64,000 nucleotides of DNA from Saprospiraceae bacterium (lineage in GTDB: Bacteria > Bacteroidota > Bacteroidia > Chitinophagales > Saprospiraceae): the NCBI GenBank assembly GCA_015490715.1, contig WFXH01000088.1, positions 1 through 64,000 on the forward strand, written 5' to 3'. A model generated the notes under the pieces. The model was not told where the DNA came from. It ran no database searches and saw nothing but the letters and a program-made list of their open reading frames with translations. Positions 36,312 to 44,898 of the stretch are shown piece after piece. Made by a program: the position numbers and the translations under genes. Each line of letters opens with the position of its first letter. The stretch's first letter is position 1.

Positions 36312-37358
36312 ATGTCACATGTCCGGGATCTTTCAGTGTATGAAATCGTGCAGATGATCGAGGGACAGCTCGTCCGTGGGGACTCCCACAAGCGGATTAG
36401 TAATATTGCTCTACCTGCCGAAGCAAATGAAGGGGATGTCTGCGTAATAATGGGAAACAAACCACTCTTTATTGAATGTAGTGCGGGCGCAGTCGTCTGT
36501 ACGGATAAAATAGCTGATCACTATCACAAGGCGGGTGCTGTCATTGTTGTACAAGAGCCAGCAAAGGCCTTGCACCAATTGTTAAAGCATTTTGCCGGAG
36601 CCCAAAGTGGGGCAGTCCAAACAGGGATTCATCCCAGCGCTATGATCGCTGATGGTGTGCAAATAGGAGAAGCTGTCTCTGTCGGAGCACATTCCGTCAT
36701 CGAAACCGGATCGGTGATTGGGAATCGTACTCTTGTAGGGGCGCAGGTCACTATTGGGAAGCACGTGCGTATTGGTACAGATTGTGTCCTCATGGATGGG
36801 GTGCGCATCAGGGATCACACGGTCATTGGGGATCGATGTGTCATCAAACCCAATGCGGTGATTGGATCCGATGGATTTGGATTTCAAATGCTCAATGGCC
36901 GATGGGAGCATACCCCCCATCTCGGCAATGTGGTGTTGGGCAATGACGTATTCGTGGGAGCTTGTACGACCATCGACCGAGCGAAGATTGGCTCGACAGT
37001 GATCGAAGATGGGGTAAAGATCGACAATCTTGTACAAATCGCCCACAATGTGCGTATTGGAGCGCGGACGGTCATCGCTGCGCAAACAGGAGTGGCAGGT
37101 AGTACCGTCATTGGTAAGGATTGTGTCGTAGGTGGTCAAGTGGGATTTGTCGGGCACATTGAGGTAGCCGATGGCGTGCAAGTACAGGCACAGAGCGGAG
37201 TGATTTCGGCCTCAAAACCCAAGGCAAAGCTCTATGGCTCTCCGGCCATCGATTACCAGCAGTTTTTGCGCGCATATGCTATCTTTACGAAGCTACCCGA
37301 CCTCTACAGGAAGTGGCAAAAGGTATTAGCCCGATTAGAACAAAACAAGACACAATGA
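36312..37358 (+). CDS. lpxD: UDP-3-O-(3-hydroxyacyl)glucosamine N-acyltransferase
   Basis: 348 residues from ATG 36312; the frame extends to 36276 into the ahcY terminator. The N-terminal uridine-binding domain (about 1-100) is followed by a left-handed beta-helix of hexapeptide repeats (I-G-x-x-x-x pattern from about 105). Catalytic His is in IAHNVRIG, and FGFQMLNGRWEHTPHLGNV is an LpxD signature. It adds the N-linked hydroxyacyl chain in lipid A synthesis. Its stop overlaps the next start as ATGA. Confidence 0.95.
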   Translation: MSHVRDLSVYEIVQMIEGQLVRGDSHKRISNIALPAEANEGDVCVIMGNKPLFIECSAGAVVCTDKIADHYHKAGAVIVVQEPAKALHQLLKHFAGAQSGAVQTGIHPSAMIADGVQIGEAVSVGAHSVIETGSVIGNRTLVGAQVTIGKHVRIGTDCVLMDGVRIRDHTVIGDRCVIKPNAVIGSDGFGFQMLNGRWEHTPHLGNVVLGNDVFVGACTTIDRAKIGSTVIEDGVKIDNLVQIAHNVRIGARTVIAAQTGVAGSTVIGKDCVVGGQVGFVGHIEVADGVQVQAQSGVISASKPKAKLYGSPAIDYQQFLRAYAIFTKLPDLYRKWQKVLARLEQNKTQ

Positions 37359-38761
37359 ATACGGATCAATCGCTTGAGCAAACTGTGCAAGCTGCTATTC
37401 GCTTTGAAGGGGTGGGATTGCACAGTGGTCAAACGTCAAGGGTGACCATTTACCCTGCAGAAGAAGGGCATAAGGTGCGCTTCGTGCGCACAGATATCGA
37501 CGAAAGCGTGGAGATTCCCGCGGATGTGCAGTACGTCCGATCCACCCATCGAGCCACGATTCTCGCCCGAGGTGATGCACAGATATCCACGGTCGAGCAC
37601 TTATTGTCTGCTCTCTACGGGTGCGGCGTCGACAATGCACGTATTGAGCTCGAAGGGGAGGAAGTGCCGATACTCGATGGCAGTGCCAAGCCCTTCGTCG
37701 AGGCGATCAAGAAGGTAGGACGAACTGTTCAGCAAAAAGAGAGAGAATATTTTTCGCCCGACGTGACTATACGGGTTGAGGGTGAAGGAGATAGTGAAAT
37801 CCTTTTTGTGCCCGGTGATGATTTTGCACTCGATGTGCTCCTCGACTTTGGGGATTCACAGTTGTCCTCCCAGTATTTTCGTTTTACTTCTGCGATGGAT
37901 TATGCTACGGAGATTGCCCCGGCGCGCACGTTTGTCCGCTTTGGAGATATTCGGCAACTGTGGGAGCAAGGGCTCATTCGGGGAGGAAATGTTCAATCGG
38001 CAGTGGTATTGCGCGATAGCTCCTACAGTGAGGAGGCTCTCCGCGTCTTATTACGGGATATGGAGATGCCCCATCGGGTAGAGGACGTTCTGGAGGCCCT
38101 CGAGAGGCCGTGGAGATTGAGCAACGAGCCCGCTCGGCACAAGGCGTTGGATATGCTCGGAGATCTGGCCCTGCTAGGGATGCGGTTGAAGGGGAGAATC
38201 ATCGCTCGCAATCCCCATCATGCGTTAAATGTGGAGTGGGTACGGACTTTAAAGCGAAAGGCCATTGAATATAAAAAGCTCAAGGGCATGCCGAAATACG
38301 ACCTGGCAGCTGCCCCTCTCATGGATACCGAACAGATCAAGCAGTATTTGCCACACCGATATCCCTTTTTGCTCGTGGATAAAATCATCGAACTCAGCGA
38401 TACCCATGTGGTGGGGATTAAGAACATCTCCTATGATCAACCCTTTGTCATGGGACATTTTCCGGGTAATCCGGTATTTCCCGGTGTATTGCAAATCGAA
38501 GCGCTTGCCCAGACGGGAGGTATCTTAGCGATGAACATATTGGGCAGTCCGGGACAGTGGGATACGTATTTTGTGCGCATTGACGATGTCCGATTTAAAC
38601 ACATGGTACGACCAGGCGATACGCTCATACTCAAGATGGAGCTCCTCCAACCGATTAAGCGTGGTTTGGCTTTTATGCGCGGTACTGCTTATGTGCGCAA
38701 TAAGATTGCCTGTGAGGGTACATTGGCTGCGCAGTTGATTCGAAAGCGTGATATGGCATGA
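37355..38761 (+). CDS. lpxC-fabZ: Bifunctional LpxC-FabZ (deacetylase and 3-hydroxyacyl-ACP dehydratase)
   Basis: 468 residues; the fusion is a Bacteroidota trait. LpxC part (about 1-310): FEGVGLHSG, the zinc His in TVEHLLSALYG, EVPILDGSAKPFVEAI, then HKALDMLGDLALLG with the remaining His/Asp ligands. FabZ part (about 320-468): HRYPFLLVDKI and MGHFPGNPVFPGVLQIEALAQTGG, with catalytic His and Glu. It performs the committed lipid A deacetylation and the dehydration step that competes for the same hydroxyacyl-ACP pool. Starts and ends with ATGA overlaps. Confidence 0.96.
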   Translation: MNTDQSLEQTVQAAIRFEGVGLHSGQTSRVTIYPAEEGHKVRFVRTDIDESVEIPADVQYVRSTHRATILARGDAQISTVEHLLSALYGCGVDNARIELEGEEVPILDGSAKPFVEAIKKVGRTVQQKEREYFSPDVTIRVEGEGDSEILFVPGDDFALDVLLDFGDSQLSSQYFRFTSAMDYATEIAPARTFVRFGDIRQLWEQGLIRGGNVQSAVVLRDSSYSEEALRVLLRDMEMPHRVEDVLEALERPWRLSNEPARHKALDMLGDLALLGMRLKGRIIARNPHHALNVEWVRTLKRKAIEYKKLKGMPKYDLAAAPLMDTEQIKQYLPHRYPFLLVDKIIELSDTHVVGIKNISYDQPFVMGHFPGNPVFPGVLQIEALAQTGGILAMNILGSPGQWDTYFVRIDDVRFKHMVRPGDTLILKMELLQPIKRGLAFMRGTAYVRNKIACEGTLAAQLIRKRDMA

Positions 38762-39537
38762 GCTGGAATTCGCAATGCTATGTGCATCCCAAGGCACGCG
38801 TTGCTCAGACGGCGCGCCTTCATCCCTATTGTTATATCGATGCCGATGTCGATATAGCTGACGACTGTGAAGTATATCCCCATGCATCGGTGATGCAGGG
38901 GTCCAGGCTGGACAGGGGCACAAAGATCTACCATGGGGCTGTCGTCGGATCCACACCTCAGGATCTTCAGTTTCGTGGACAACACAGCGGAGTGCATATC
39001 GGCAAAAACGTCGTCATACGTGAGTACTGTACCATACATCGCAGCTCCCAAGAGGGTATGCACACTATTATAGGCGAAGGCACTCTGTTGATGGCCTATG
39101 CCCACGTGGCTCACGATTGTCGGGTGGGGAAATACTGTATACTCGTCAACAACATCAATCTGGCGGGATACGTCGAACTCGGCGATCATGTCTACATCGG
39201 AGGAGCCACTCAAGTGCAGCAATTTGTGCGTATAGGAGCACACGCCTTTATCGGCGGCAATTGTTCGGTGCGCAAGGATGTCCCCCCTTACGTCAAAGCC
39301 GCGCGTGAACCCTTGCAATTCATGGGGATCAATCACGTGGGATTGCGGAGACATGGTTTTCGCGAAGATCAAATTCGGCGTATACACGAAATCTACCGTC
39401 TCATCTATGTTGTAAATGCCAATATTCACAAGGGATTGGAGGAAGCTGAGCGGTGCTTTGGTGATTCGGAAGAATTTCAGGTCATTGCATCGTTTATACG
39501 CCAATCAAAAAACGGCGTCATTAAGGGACCATCCTAA
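38758..39537 (+). CDS. lpxA: UDP-N-acetylglucosamine O-acyltransferase
   Basis: 259 residues: hexapeptide-repeat beta-helix (about 1-185) with the catalytic His in MAYAHVAHDC, and a C-terminal helical domain starting near FREDQIRRIHEIYRLIY. It adds the 3-O acyl chain, the first lipid A step. Last gene of the lpx operon, start coupled by ATGA. It converges with bshB1 after 9 bases without a visible terminator hairpin. Confidence 0.96.
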   Translation: MSWNSQCYVHPKARVAQTARLHPYCYIDADVDIADDCEVYPHASVMQGSRLDRGTKIYHGAVVGSTPQDLQFRGQHSGVHIGKNVVIREYCTIHRSSQEGMHTIIGEGTLLMAYAHVAHDCRVGKYCILVNNINLAGYVELGDHVYIGGATQVQQFVRIGAHAFIGGNCSVRKDVPPYVKAAREPLQFMGINHVGLRRHGFREDQIRRIHEIYRLIYVVNANIHKGLEEAERCFGDSEEFQVIASFIRQSKNGVIKGPS

Positions 39538-39546
39538 TAGTGTTTG

Positions 39547-40305
39547 CTACGATACGATGTCTGCAAGGGCAATTGCGGGAGGGGTAATAGCTATGAGCCC
39601 TTCTCCGTAACGCACCTGGATCATGCGCCCGAAAAAACGATCCTTGGCTTCGATGTAGTGCCAGAAGTCTTCGGTAGAAATCGGCGTCGTAGGCTGGTCG
39701 TCTTTTTGATGGGGGGTATAAAATTGTGAGGCGTAGCAAGCGATGACCTGGCGTTTGGCTTCGAAATACGGTGTGATATCGATTACGACATCAGGAGGGT
39801 GGTAGTAATCTTGGATATAGGAAAAGACGCGGTGAGGTCGCCAGGGCTGTTGGGGCTGGTCCTTCCAGCGGCTTTGCCATTTGACGAGGCCTGAGAGGAA
39901 GAGTGCGCGTTGAAGGATCTGTTGTGCGCGACCGTGGTCGGGGTGTCGATCTGCAGGACTGGGCAGAAATACGACAGATGGTCGACACAAACGCACCAGG
40001 CGAATGATTTCATGTAGGTTGCGTTCATTATCTTCAAACTTTCCGTCCGGCCAATGGAGGTTGATTCGCAGTGTGAGCTGTAGGAGTTTAGCGGCTTCGA
40101 CGGCTTCCTGTCGACGAATGTCGGCATTACCACGGCTGCCAAGCTCACCGCGAGTCAAATCCACGATACCGATGCGATAGCCCATAGCGCGATGTTTGAG
40201 CAAAATGCCCCCACAGCTGAGCTCCACATCGTCGGGATGAGGCCCAAAAGCGAGTATATCGAGATGGAAGCCCTCTTTGTCGGGAGTGCCGTAGATGATT
40301 TCCAT
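39547..40305 (-). CDS. bshB1: Bacillithiol biosynthesis deacetylase BshB1
   Basis: 252 residues. The LmbE/PIG-L zinc site HPDDVELSCGG is followed by DLTRGELGSRG and a second ligand site near HPDHGRAQQI. It deacetylates GlcNAc-malate to glucosamine-malate, a middle step of bacillithiol synthesis. BshA and BshC are not in the window. It begins three bases after the M1 peptidase stop and is the last gene of the leuS operon. Confidence 0.9.
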   Translation of the reverse strand: MEIIYGTPDKEGFHLDILAFGPHPDDVELSCGGILLKHRAMGYRIGIVDLTRGELGSRGNADIRRQEAVEAAKLLQLTLRINLHWPDGKFEDNERNLHEIIRLVRLCRPSVVFLPSPADRHPDHGRAQQILQRALFLSGLVKWQSRWKDQPQQPWRPHRVFSYIQDYYHPPDVVIDITPYFEAKRQVIACYASQFYTPHQKDDQPTTPISTEDFWHYIEAKDRFFGRMIQVRYGEGLIAITPPAIALADIVS

Positions 40306-40308
40306 TGC

Positions 40309-41919
40309 TCAGATTTTGACAAATTCCGCCAGCAGCTCCACCTCTGGGTCGAAAATCACATCCTTTACATCATCAAAAGGGAGGGTGAGTTGGGTTTGGC
40401 GCTCTGTGATCCGAACATGGCGGTCGTGAGCGCTACCGTCAGTCCGTTGGACGCGAAGGCGGAGCGGCAAGTGAAAAGGTGGCCCCTGTTGGACTTGGCG
40501 GATCACGAGTGTTGCGGTTTGTCTTTCGAAATGGTAATGCAGAATAGGCACCTCTTTGCGCTTCAGCCATTGTGCGACAAAGGCCGACCAATCTCTTCCA
40601 GTATGCTTGGACACTATCTGGGAAAACTCTCTTGTACTGGCGTTTTGAAATCGATATTGGCGATAAAAATCGCGCAGGATGTCGATAAAGGTGTCGCGTC
40701 CTGTTTGGAGGCGCAACATGTGCAACACCCAGGCGGCGCGTTCGTACACATGCGGGGTAAGTAGGAGCTCGACGCGATCATAAAGGGTATCGACGATGGG
40801 TCGGCGATCTCTTTTGTGGTAGCGCAACGCCTTTTGGCGCTGGGTGCGCAGGCGCTGTTTTAACGCATCTGTACCGTAGTGGTCTTCGATATAAAGATTG
40901 GTCAGGTAGGTCGCCATGCCTTCGCTCAGCCACAGGTCGCTCCATCGCTTTTCGGTCACTGCATTCCCAAACCACTGATGGGCTATTTCGTGGACGATCA
41001 GGGATTCGTGATCGGCACGTCCAGTCACGCTGCTTTCGGCATAAAAGATGCATGAGGCGTTTTCCATGCCGCCGTATCGGGTACGCGACTGCACATTGGC
41101 GAGTTTGTCAAAGGGATAAGGTCCTATGAGTTGTATAAAATAATGCAACACGCGGGGGGCATAGGCATAGTCTCTCCAACCCTTTTCTCGGTCGGGGGTA
41201 AAGACCCAATAGCTCACCGGTATGCCCTGGACGCTCGTATCATGAAGTACCGCAAAGGGCGCCACGCCGATGACGGCCACTTTGGTGGGAAGGGGGTAGG
41301 AGGTCTTCCAGATCGTGCGCACTCGTGTAGGTGTGGTATTGATACAGGCGATCAATCGGCCGTTGGAAATTGTCTGAGTCCAACTCGGTGCTTCGATATC
41401 GAAAGTGAAGAGTGCTTTGTCGGCGGGGTGATCGTGGCATGGAAACCAATGCGATGCTCGATTAGGCCAGTTGTCGGCAAATGCTGTGGGCTGACCATGG
41501 CGATTTTTACTCAAGATCAAACCATCCTGAGGCATCCCATGATAGTAGATGTCGAGTTGCACCGTGTCCTGAAAGGATGGCCCACTGGCAGTGTAGATGT
41601 ACAATTTATGGGGTGCGCTCCACCATTTCATACGAAAAAAGCCCTTGTCGTATGTGGCATGGATGCTATCGACCACAAGCCCTCTGGTGTCCGAAGACGA
41701 AACGAAGTCCAAAACGAGGGTGTCTTTCGGTTTATTCAGGGTGAGGTTGATTTGAGCGTGTGCGCGGATGTGTTGTAAGGAGTCGTCTAAGGCGATTTGC
41801 ACGGAGTAGGCGAGCACATCGATGTGGGGTTGCGGTGCCGTCCGTGCCTGGCTCCACAGGGTTGGTATAGTGCCGAGGCTACTGAGCAAAAGCAGGAAAG
41901 AGATCCGAGGGGCAATCAT
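40309..41919 (-). CDS. Secreted M1-family metallo-aminopeptidase
   Basis: 536 residues from ATG 41919; the frame extends to 41988 into leuS. Signal peptide (about 1-24, ending TLWSQ), N-terminal saddle domain, exopeptidase loop YGGMENAS, zinc site HEIAHQWFGN and downstream Glu in WLSEGMATY. A shortened C-terminus (usual family length is 600-900) means a reduced or missing helical domain. It removes N-terminal residues from peptides in the periplasm or outside. Overlaps the leuS stop as ATGA. Confidence 0.9.
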   Translation of the reverse strand: MIAPRISFLLLLSSLGTIPTLWSQARTAPQPHIDVLAYSVQIALDDSLQHIRAHAQINLTLNKPKDTLVLDFVSSSDTRGLVVDSIHATYDKGFFRMKWWSAPHKLYIYTASGPSFQDTVQLDIYYHGMPQDGLILSKNRHGQPTAFADNWPNRASHWFPCHDHPADKALFTFDIEAPSWTQTISNGRLIACINTTPTRVRTIWKTSYPLPTKVAVIGVAPFAVLHDTSVQGIPVSYWVFTPDREKGWRDYAYAPRVLHYFIQLIGPYPFDKLANVQSRTRYGGMENASCIFYAESSVTGRADHESLIVHEIAHQWFGNAVTEKRWSDLWLSEGMATYLTNLYIEDHYGTDALKQRLRTQRQKALRYHKRDRRPIVDTLYDRVELLLTPHVYERAAWVLHMLRLQTGRDTFIDILRDFYRQYRFQNASTREFSQIVSKHTGRDWSAFVAQWLKRKEVPILHYHFERQTATLVIRQVQQGPPFHLPLRLRVQRTDGSAHDRHVRITERQTQLTLPFDDVKDVIFDPEVELLAEFVKI

Positions 41920-44783
41920 TGTACGACGAGGTTGATCATGCGCTTGGGCACGACGATGACTTTTTTGACTTGTTTGCCCGCGGTCCATTTTTGGGCGATC
42001 TCGGATGCGAGGGCTTGTTTTTCGATTTCATCGGGCGACATATCGGCTTCGAGGATGAGTACACCTCGTTTTTTGCCATTGATGCACAGCGGGTATTCGA
42101 CCGTTGCTTCGACGATTTGAGAGGGATCGTATTCGGGGAGTGGGGAGAGGTGCACGGATTGGTCGTGTCCCAGACGGTGGTGGATTTCTTCGGTGATGTA
42201 GGGGGCGAAGGGAGCCATGAGGCGGTTGAGGGGTTCGAGGATTTGGCGTGAGGTGGTGCGCAATTTGCGCAGTTCGCCGACGGCCATCATGAGAAAGCTT
42301 ATTGCGGTATTGTAGGAAAATCGCTCGACGTCTTCGCGTACTTTTTTGATCGTGCGATGGAGGATTTTCAGTTCTTGTGTGGTGGGAGGTACATCCTGGA
42401 CGCGCAAGCGATCGTCTTTGTCGATGAAGAGTGCGATGTATCGTTTTAAAAACTTGCTGATACCGTCGATGCCCTGCATGTTCCAGGGCTTGGATTGTTC
42501 GATAGGGCCGAGAAACATTTCATACATGCGGAAGCAATCGGCTCCGTACTGGGCGATGACGTCGTCGGGGTTGATGGTGTTGTACTTAGATTTGGACATT
42601 TTCCCGACTTCCGAATAAGTGTAAAAGCGGAAATCTTCGGCATTGTCGATGTCGTACAGTTTTCCTTCGCAGTAATATCCTTGTGGAGTGCGGAAGAGGG
42701 CATTGGCGTATTCGGGGCGCCATTTTGTAAATGCGCCTATACCTTCGACATCGAGGTAGGAGTCGGGATTGCCGTAATTTTTGACGAATCGTATGTCGAC
42801 GGGTATTTTGACGAGCTCTTCTTCGTCGTAGTGTCCCTGTTGGACGAGTTCGTAGCTGACGAATTGACGTCGGCCATCATCGGTAGGGGTCTTGAGCATG
42901 AAGATGTGTTCGATGATACCCTGGATCATGCCTTGGTTGATGAGCTTTTTAAAGGGTTCGTCTTCGGGTACCAGGCCGAGGTCGTAGAGGAACATGTTCC
43001 AGAATCGCGCGTACATCAGGTGGCCGACGGCGTGTTCGGCTCCGCCGACATAGAGGTCGACACTGCGCCAGTACTCAACGGCTTGCTGGGAAAAAGGTTC
43101 CCGATCGTTGTGGGGATCCATAAAGCGTAGGAAGTACCACGAAGATCCGGCGAATCCCGGCATCGTATCGATCTCACGTCGCCAGCCGTTGGGGAGTTCG
43201 ACCCATTCGGTGAGCTTTGAGAGGGGGGATTTGCCGTCTTTGGTGGGTTTGAAATCGCGTAAGGGTGGTAACTCGAGTGGTAGTTCGGAATCTGGGAGTG
43301 GATGAGGCACACCTTCGGGGTCGTAGACGATGGGGAATGGTTCGCCCCAATAGCGCTGTCGCGAAAAGTTGGCATCGCGAAGTTTGTAGCTCACCGCGCG
43401 CCGACCCAGGCCCCGCTTTTCGAGCTCTTCAATCATGCGCTCGATGGCCTGAGGCACTTCCAACCCGTTGAGGAAGTCGCTGTTGATCATAACGCCCACC
43501 TTGTCCTCGCGTGTGGCTTCGGGATAGGCGCTTTGGTCGATCACTTCTACGATGGGCAATTGGAAGTGTTGGGCGAAGGCGTGGTCTCGGTCGTCTCTAC
43601 TCGGCACTGCCATGATGGCACCAGTACCGTAATCGGGAAGAACGTACTCCGATATCCATATGGGCAATTGTTGGCCTGTAAAGGGGTGGACCGCATAGGC
43701 CCCAGTAAAGACGCCGGTGATCTTGCGCGTTTCGGCGCGACGCTCGAGTTCGGTGCGTGTGCGCACGTACTCGAGGTATTGCTCGACTTCTGCTTTCTTC
43801 TCTGGGGGAGTGATTTTGTCGATGAGTTCGTGTTCGGGAGCCAGTACCATAAAGGTAGCGCCGAAGAGCGTATCGGGTCGGGTAGTGAAGATGTCGATCT
43901 GGAAGTCCGAACCAACTACGGGAAAGTGGATGATCGCACCAGTGGATTTGCCTATCCAATTGCGTTGAAGGGCCTTAAGGCTGTCCGACCAATCGAGTTT
44001 GTCGAGGCCGGCGAGCAGGCGTTCGGCGTAGGCAGTAATGCGCAAAAACCACTGTACCATGGGCTTGCGTACCACGGGGTATCCGCCACGCTCAGATACG
44101 CCATCGCGCACTTCGTCGTTGGCCAATACCGTGCCGAGCTCTTCACACCAGTTGACATAGCTCTTCTTGCGATAAGCTAAGCGGTAGTGCATGAGTACAT
44201 CGCTCTTCTGCCGTGCGGAAAAAGATTTCCATTGTTCAGCGGTAAAGGGGAGATGGGGGGCGTGGAAAGCATTGACCCCACGGCTTCCTCGTGTTTCGAA
44301 GATCTCAATAAGACGCGTGATGGGTAGAGCCTTATCGGCGTCGAGATCGTAGTAGTGCTCGAACAATCGCAGGAAAATCCACTGGGTCCACTTGTAATAG
44401 CGTGGATCACATGTGCGTATTTCACGCGACCAGTCGAACGATAGACCAATCTTACGGAGCTGTTTTTTAAACCGCTGGATGTTTTGTTCGGTCGACTCTG
44501 CCGGATGCACGCCTGTTTCGACGGCATACTGCTCTGCAGGAAGCCCAAAGGCGTCAAAGCCCATGGGATGCAATACGTTATACCCCTCCATGCGCTTGAC
44601 ACGTGCATAGATGTCGGAGGCAATGTATCCGAGTGGATGACCAACGTGGAGGCCTGCCCCCGAAGGGTAGGGGAACATGTCTAAGACGTAGTATTTGGGC
44701 TTCTGACTTTGATTGTACGCTTTATAGGTGCCTTGTTCCTCCCAATATCGATTCCACTTTTCTTCAATTTCAGCGAAATTCAT
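41916..44783 (-). CDS. leuS: Leucyl-tRNA synthetase
   Basis: 955 residues, long but within the Bacteroidota range. HIGH-type motif in PYPSGAGLHVGHPLGY, the CP1 editing domain (about 240-450), and KMSKSKYN near 700. An insertion before KMSKS (about 610-690, TPTDDGRRQFVSYELVQQGH and onwards) adds length, as I recall for other members of this phylum. It attaches leucine to tRNA-Leu. First gene of the leuS - M1 - bshB1 operon, with a -7 box 20 bases upstream. Confidence 0.96.
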   Translation of the reverse strand: MNFAEIEEKWNRYWEEQGTYKAYNQSQKPKYYVLDMFPYPSGAGLHVGHPLGYIASDIYARVKRMEGYNVLHPMGFDAFGLPAEQYAVETGVHPAESTEQNIQRFKKQLRKIGLSFDWSREIRTCDPRYYKWTQWIFLRLFEHYYDLDADKALPITRLIEIFETRGSRGVNAFHAPHLPFTAEQWKSFSARQKSDVLMHYRLAYRKKSYVNWCEELGTVLANDEVRDGVSERGGYPVVRKPMVQWFLRITAYAERLLAGLDKLDWSDSLKALQRNWIGKSTGAIIHFPVVGSDFQIDIFTTRPDTLFGATFMVLAPEHELIDKITPPEKKAEVEQYLEYVRTRTELERRAETRKITGVFTGAYAVHPFTGQQLPIWISEYVLPDYGTGAIMAVPSRDDRDHAFAQHFQLPIVEVIDQSAYPEATREDKVGVMINSDFLNGLEVPQAIERMIEELEKRGLGRRAVSYKLRDANFSRQRYWGEPFPIVYDPEGVPHPLPDSELPLELPPLRDFKPTKDGKSPLSKLTEWVELPNGWRREIDTMPGFAGSSWYFLRFMDPHNDREPFSQQAVEYWRSVDLYVGGAEHAVGHLMYARFWNMFLYDLGLVPEDEPFKKLINQGMIQGIIEHIFMLKTPTDDGRRQFVSYELVQQGHYDEEELVKIPVDIRFVKNYGNPDSYLDVEGIGAFTKWRPEYANALFRTPQGYYCEGKLYDIDNAEDFRFYTYSEVGKMSKSKYNTINPDDVIAQYGADCFRMYEMFLGPIEQSKPWNMQGIDGISKFLKRYIALFIDKDDRLRVQDVPPTTQELKILHRTIKKVREDVERFSYNTAISFLMMAVGELRKLRTTSRQILEPLNRLMAPFAPYITEEIHHRLGHDQSVHLSPLPEYDPSQIVEATVEYPLCINGKKRGVLILEADMSPDEIEKQALASEIAQKWTAGKQVKKVIVVPKRMINLVVQ

Positions 44784-44803
44784 ATGCCCAACGGTTTAAA
44801 ACA

Positions 44804-44811
44804 CAAAGATA
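44804..44811 (-). promoter_or_regulatory. Promoter -7 element of leuS
   Basis: Minus-strand TATCTTTG, 20 bases before the leuS ATG, giving a short leader. Confidence 0.55.
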
Positions 44812-44831
44812 GGCATTTCGCTGTGGTAGCC

Positions 44832-44858
44832 TGGCCTCGACGACCCTTGTCGAGGCCA
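44832..44858. repeat. 10-bp perfect inverted repeat after the beta-lactamase-like gene
   Basis: TGGCCTCGAC and GTCGAGGCCA flank a 7-base loop. It lies 40 bases past the beta-lactamase-like stop and just upstream of the leuS promoter. No T run follows on the minus strand, so it is either a terminator without a U tract or an mRNA 3'-end structure, like the hairpin at 19769-19799. Confidence 0.65.
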
Positions 44859-44898
44859 CGTAGCTATGTGGTATGAAATCGATGGCGTGGAAGGAGTC

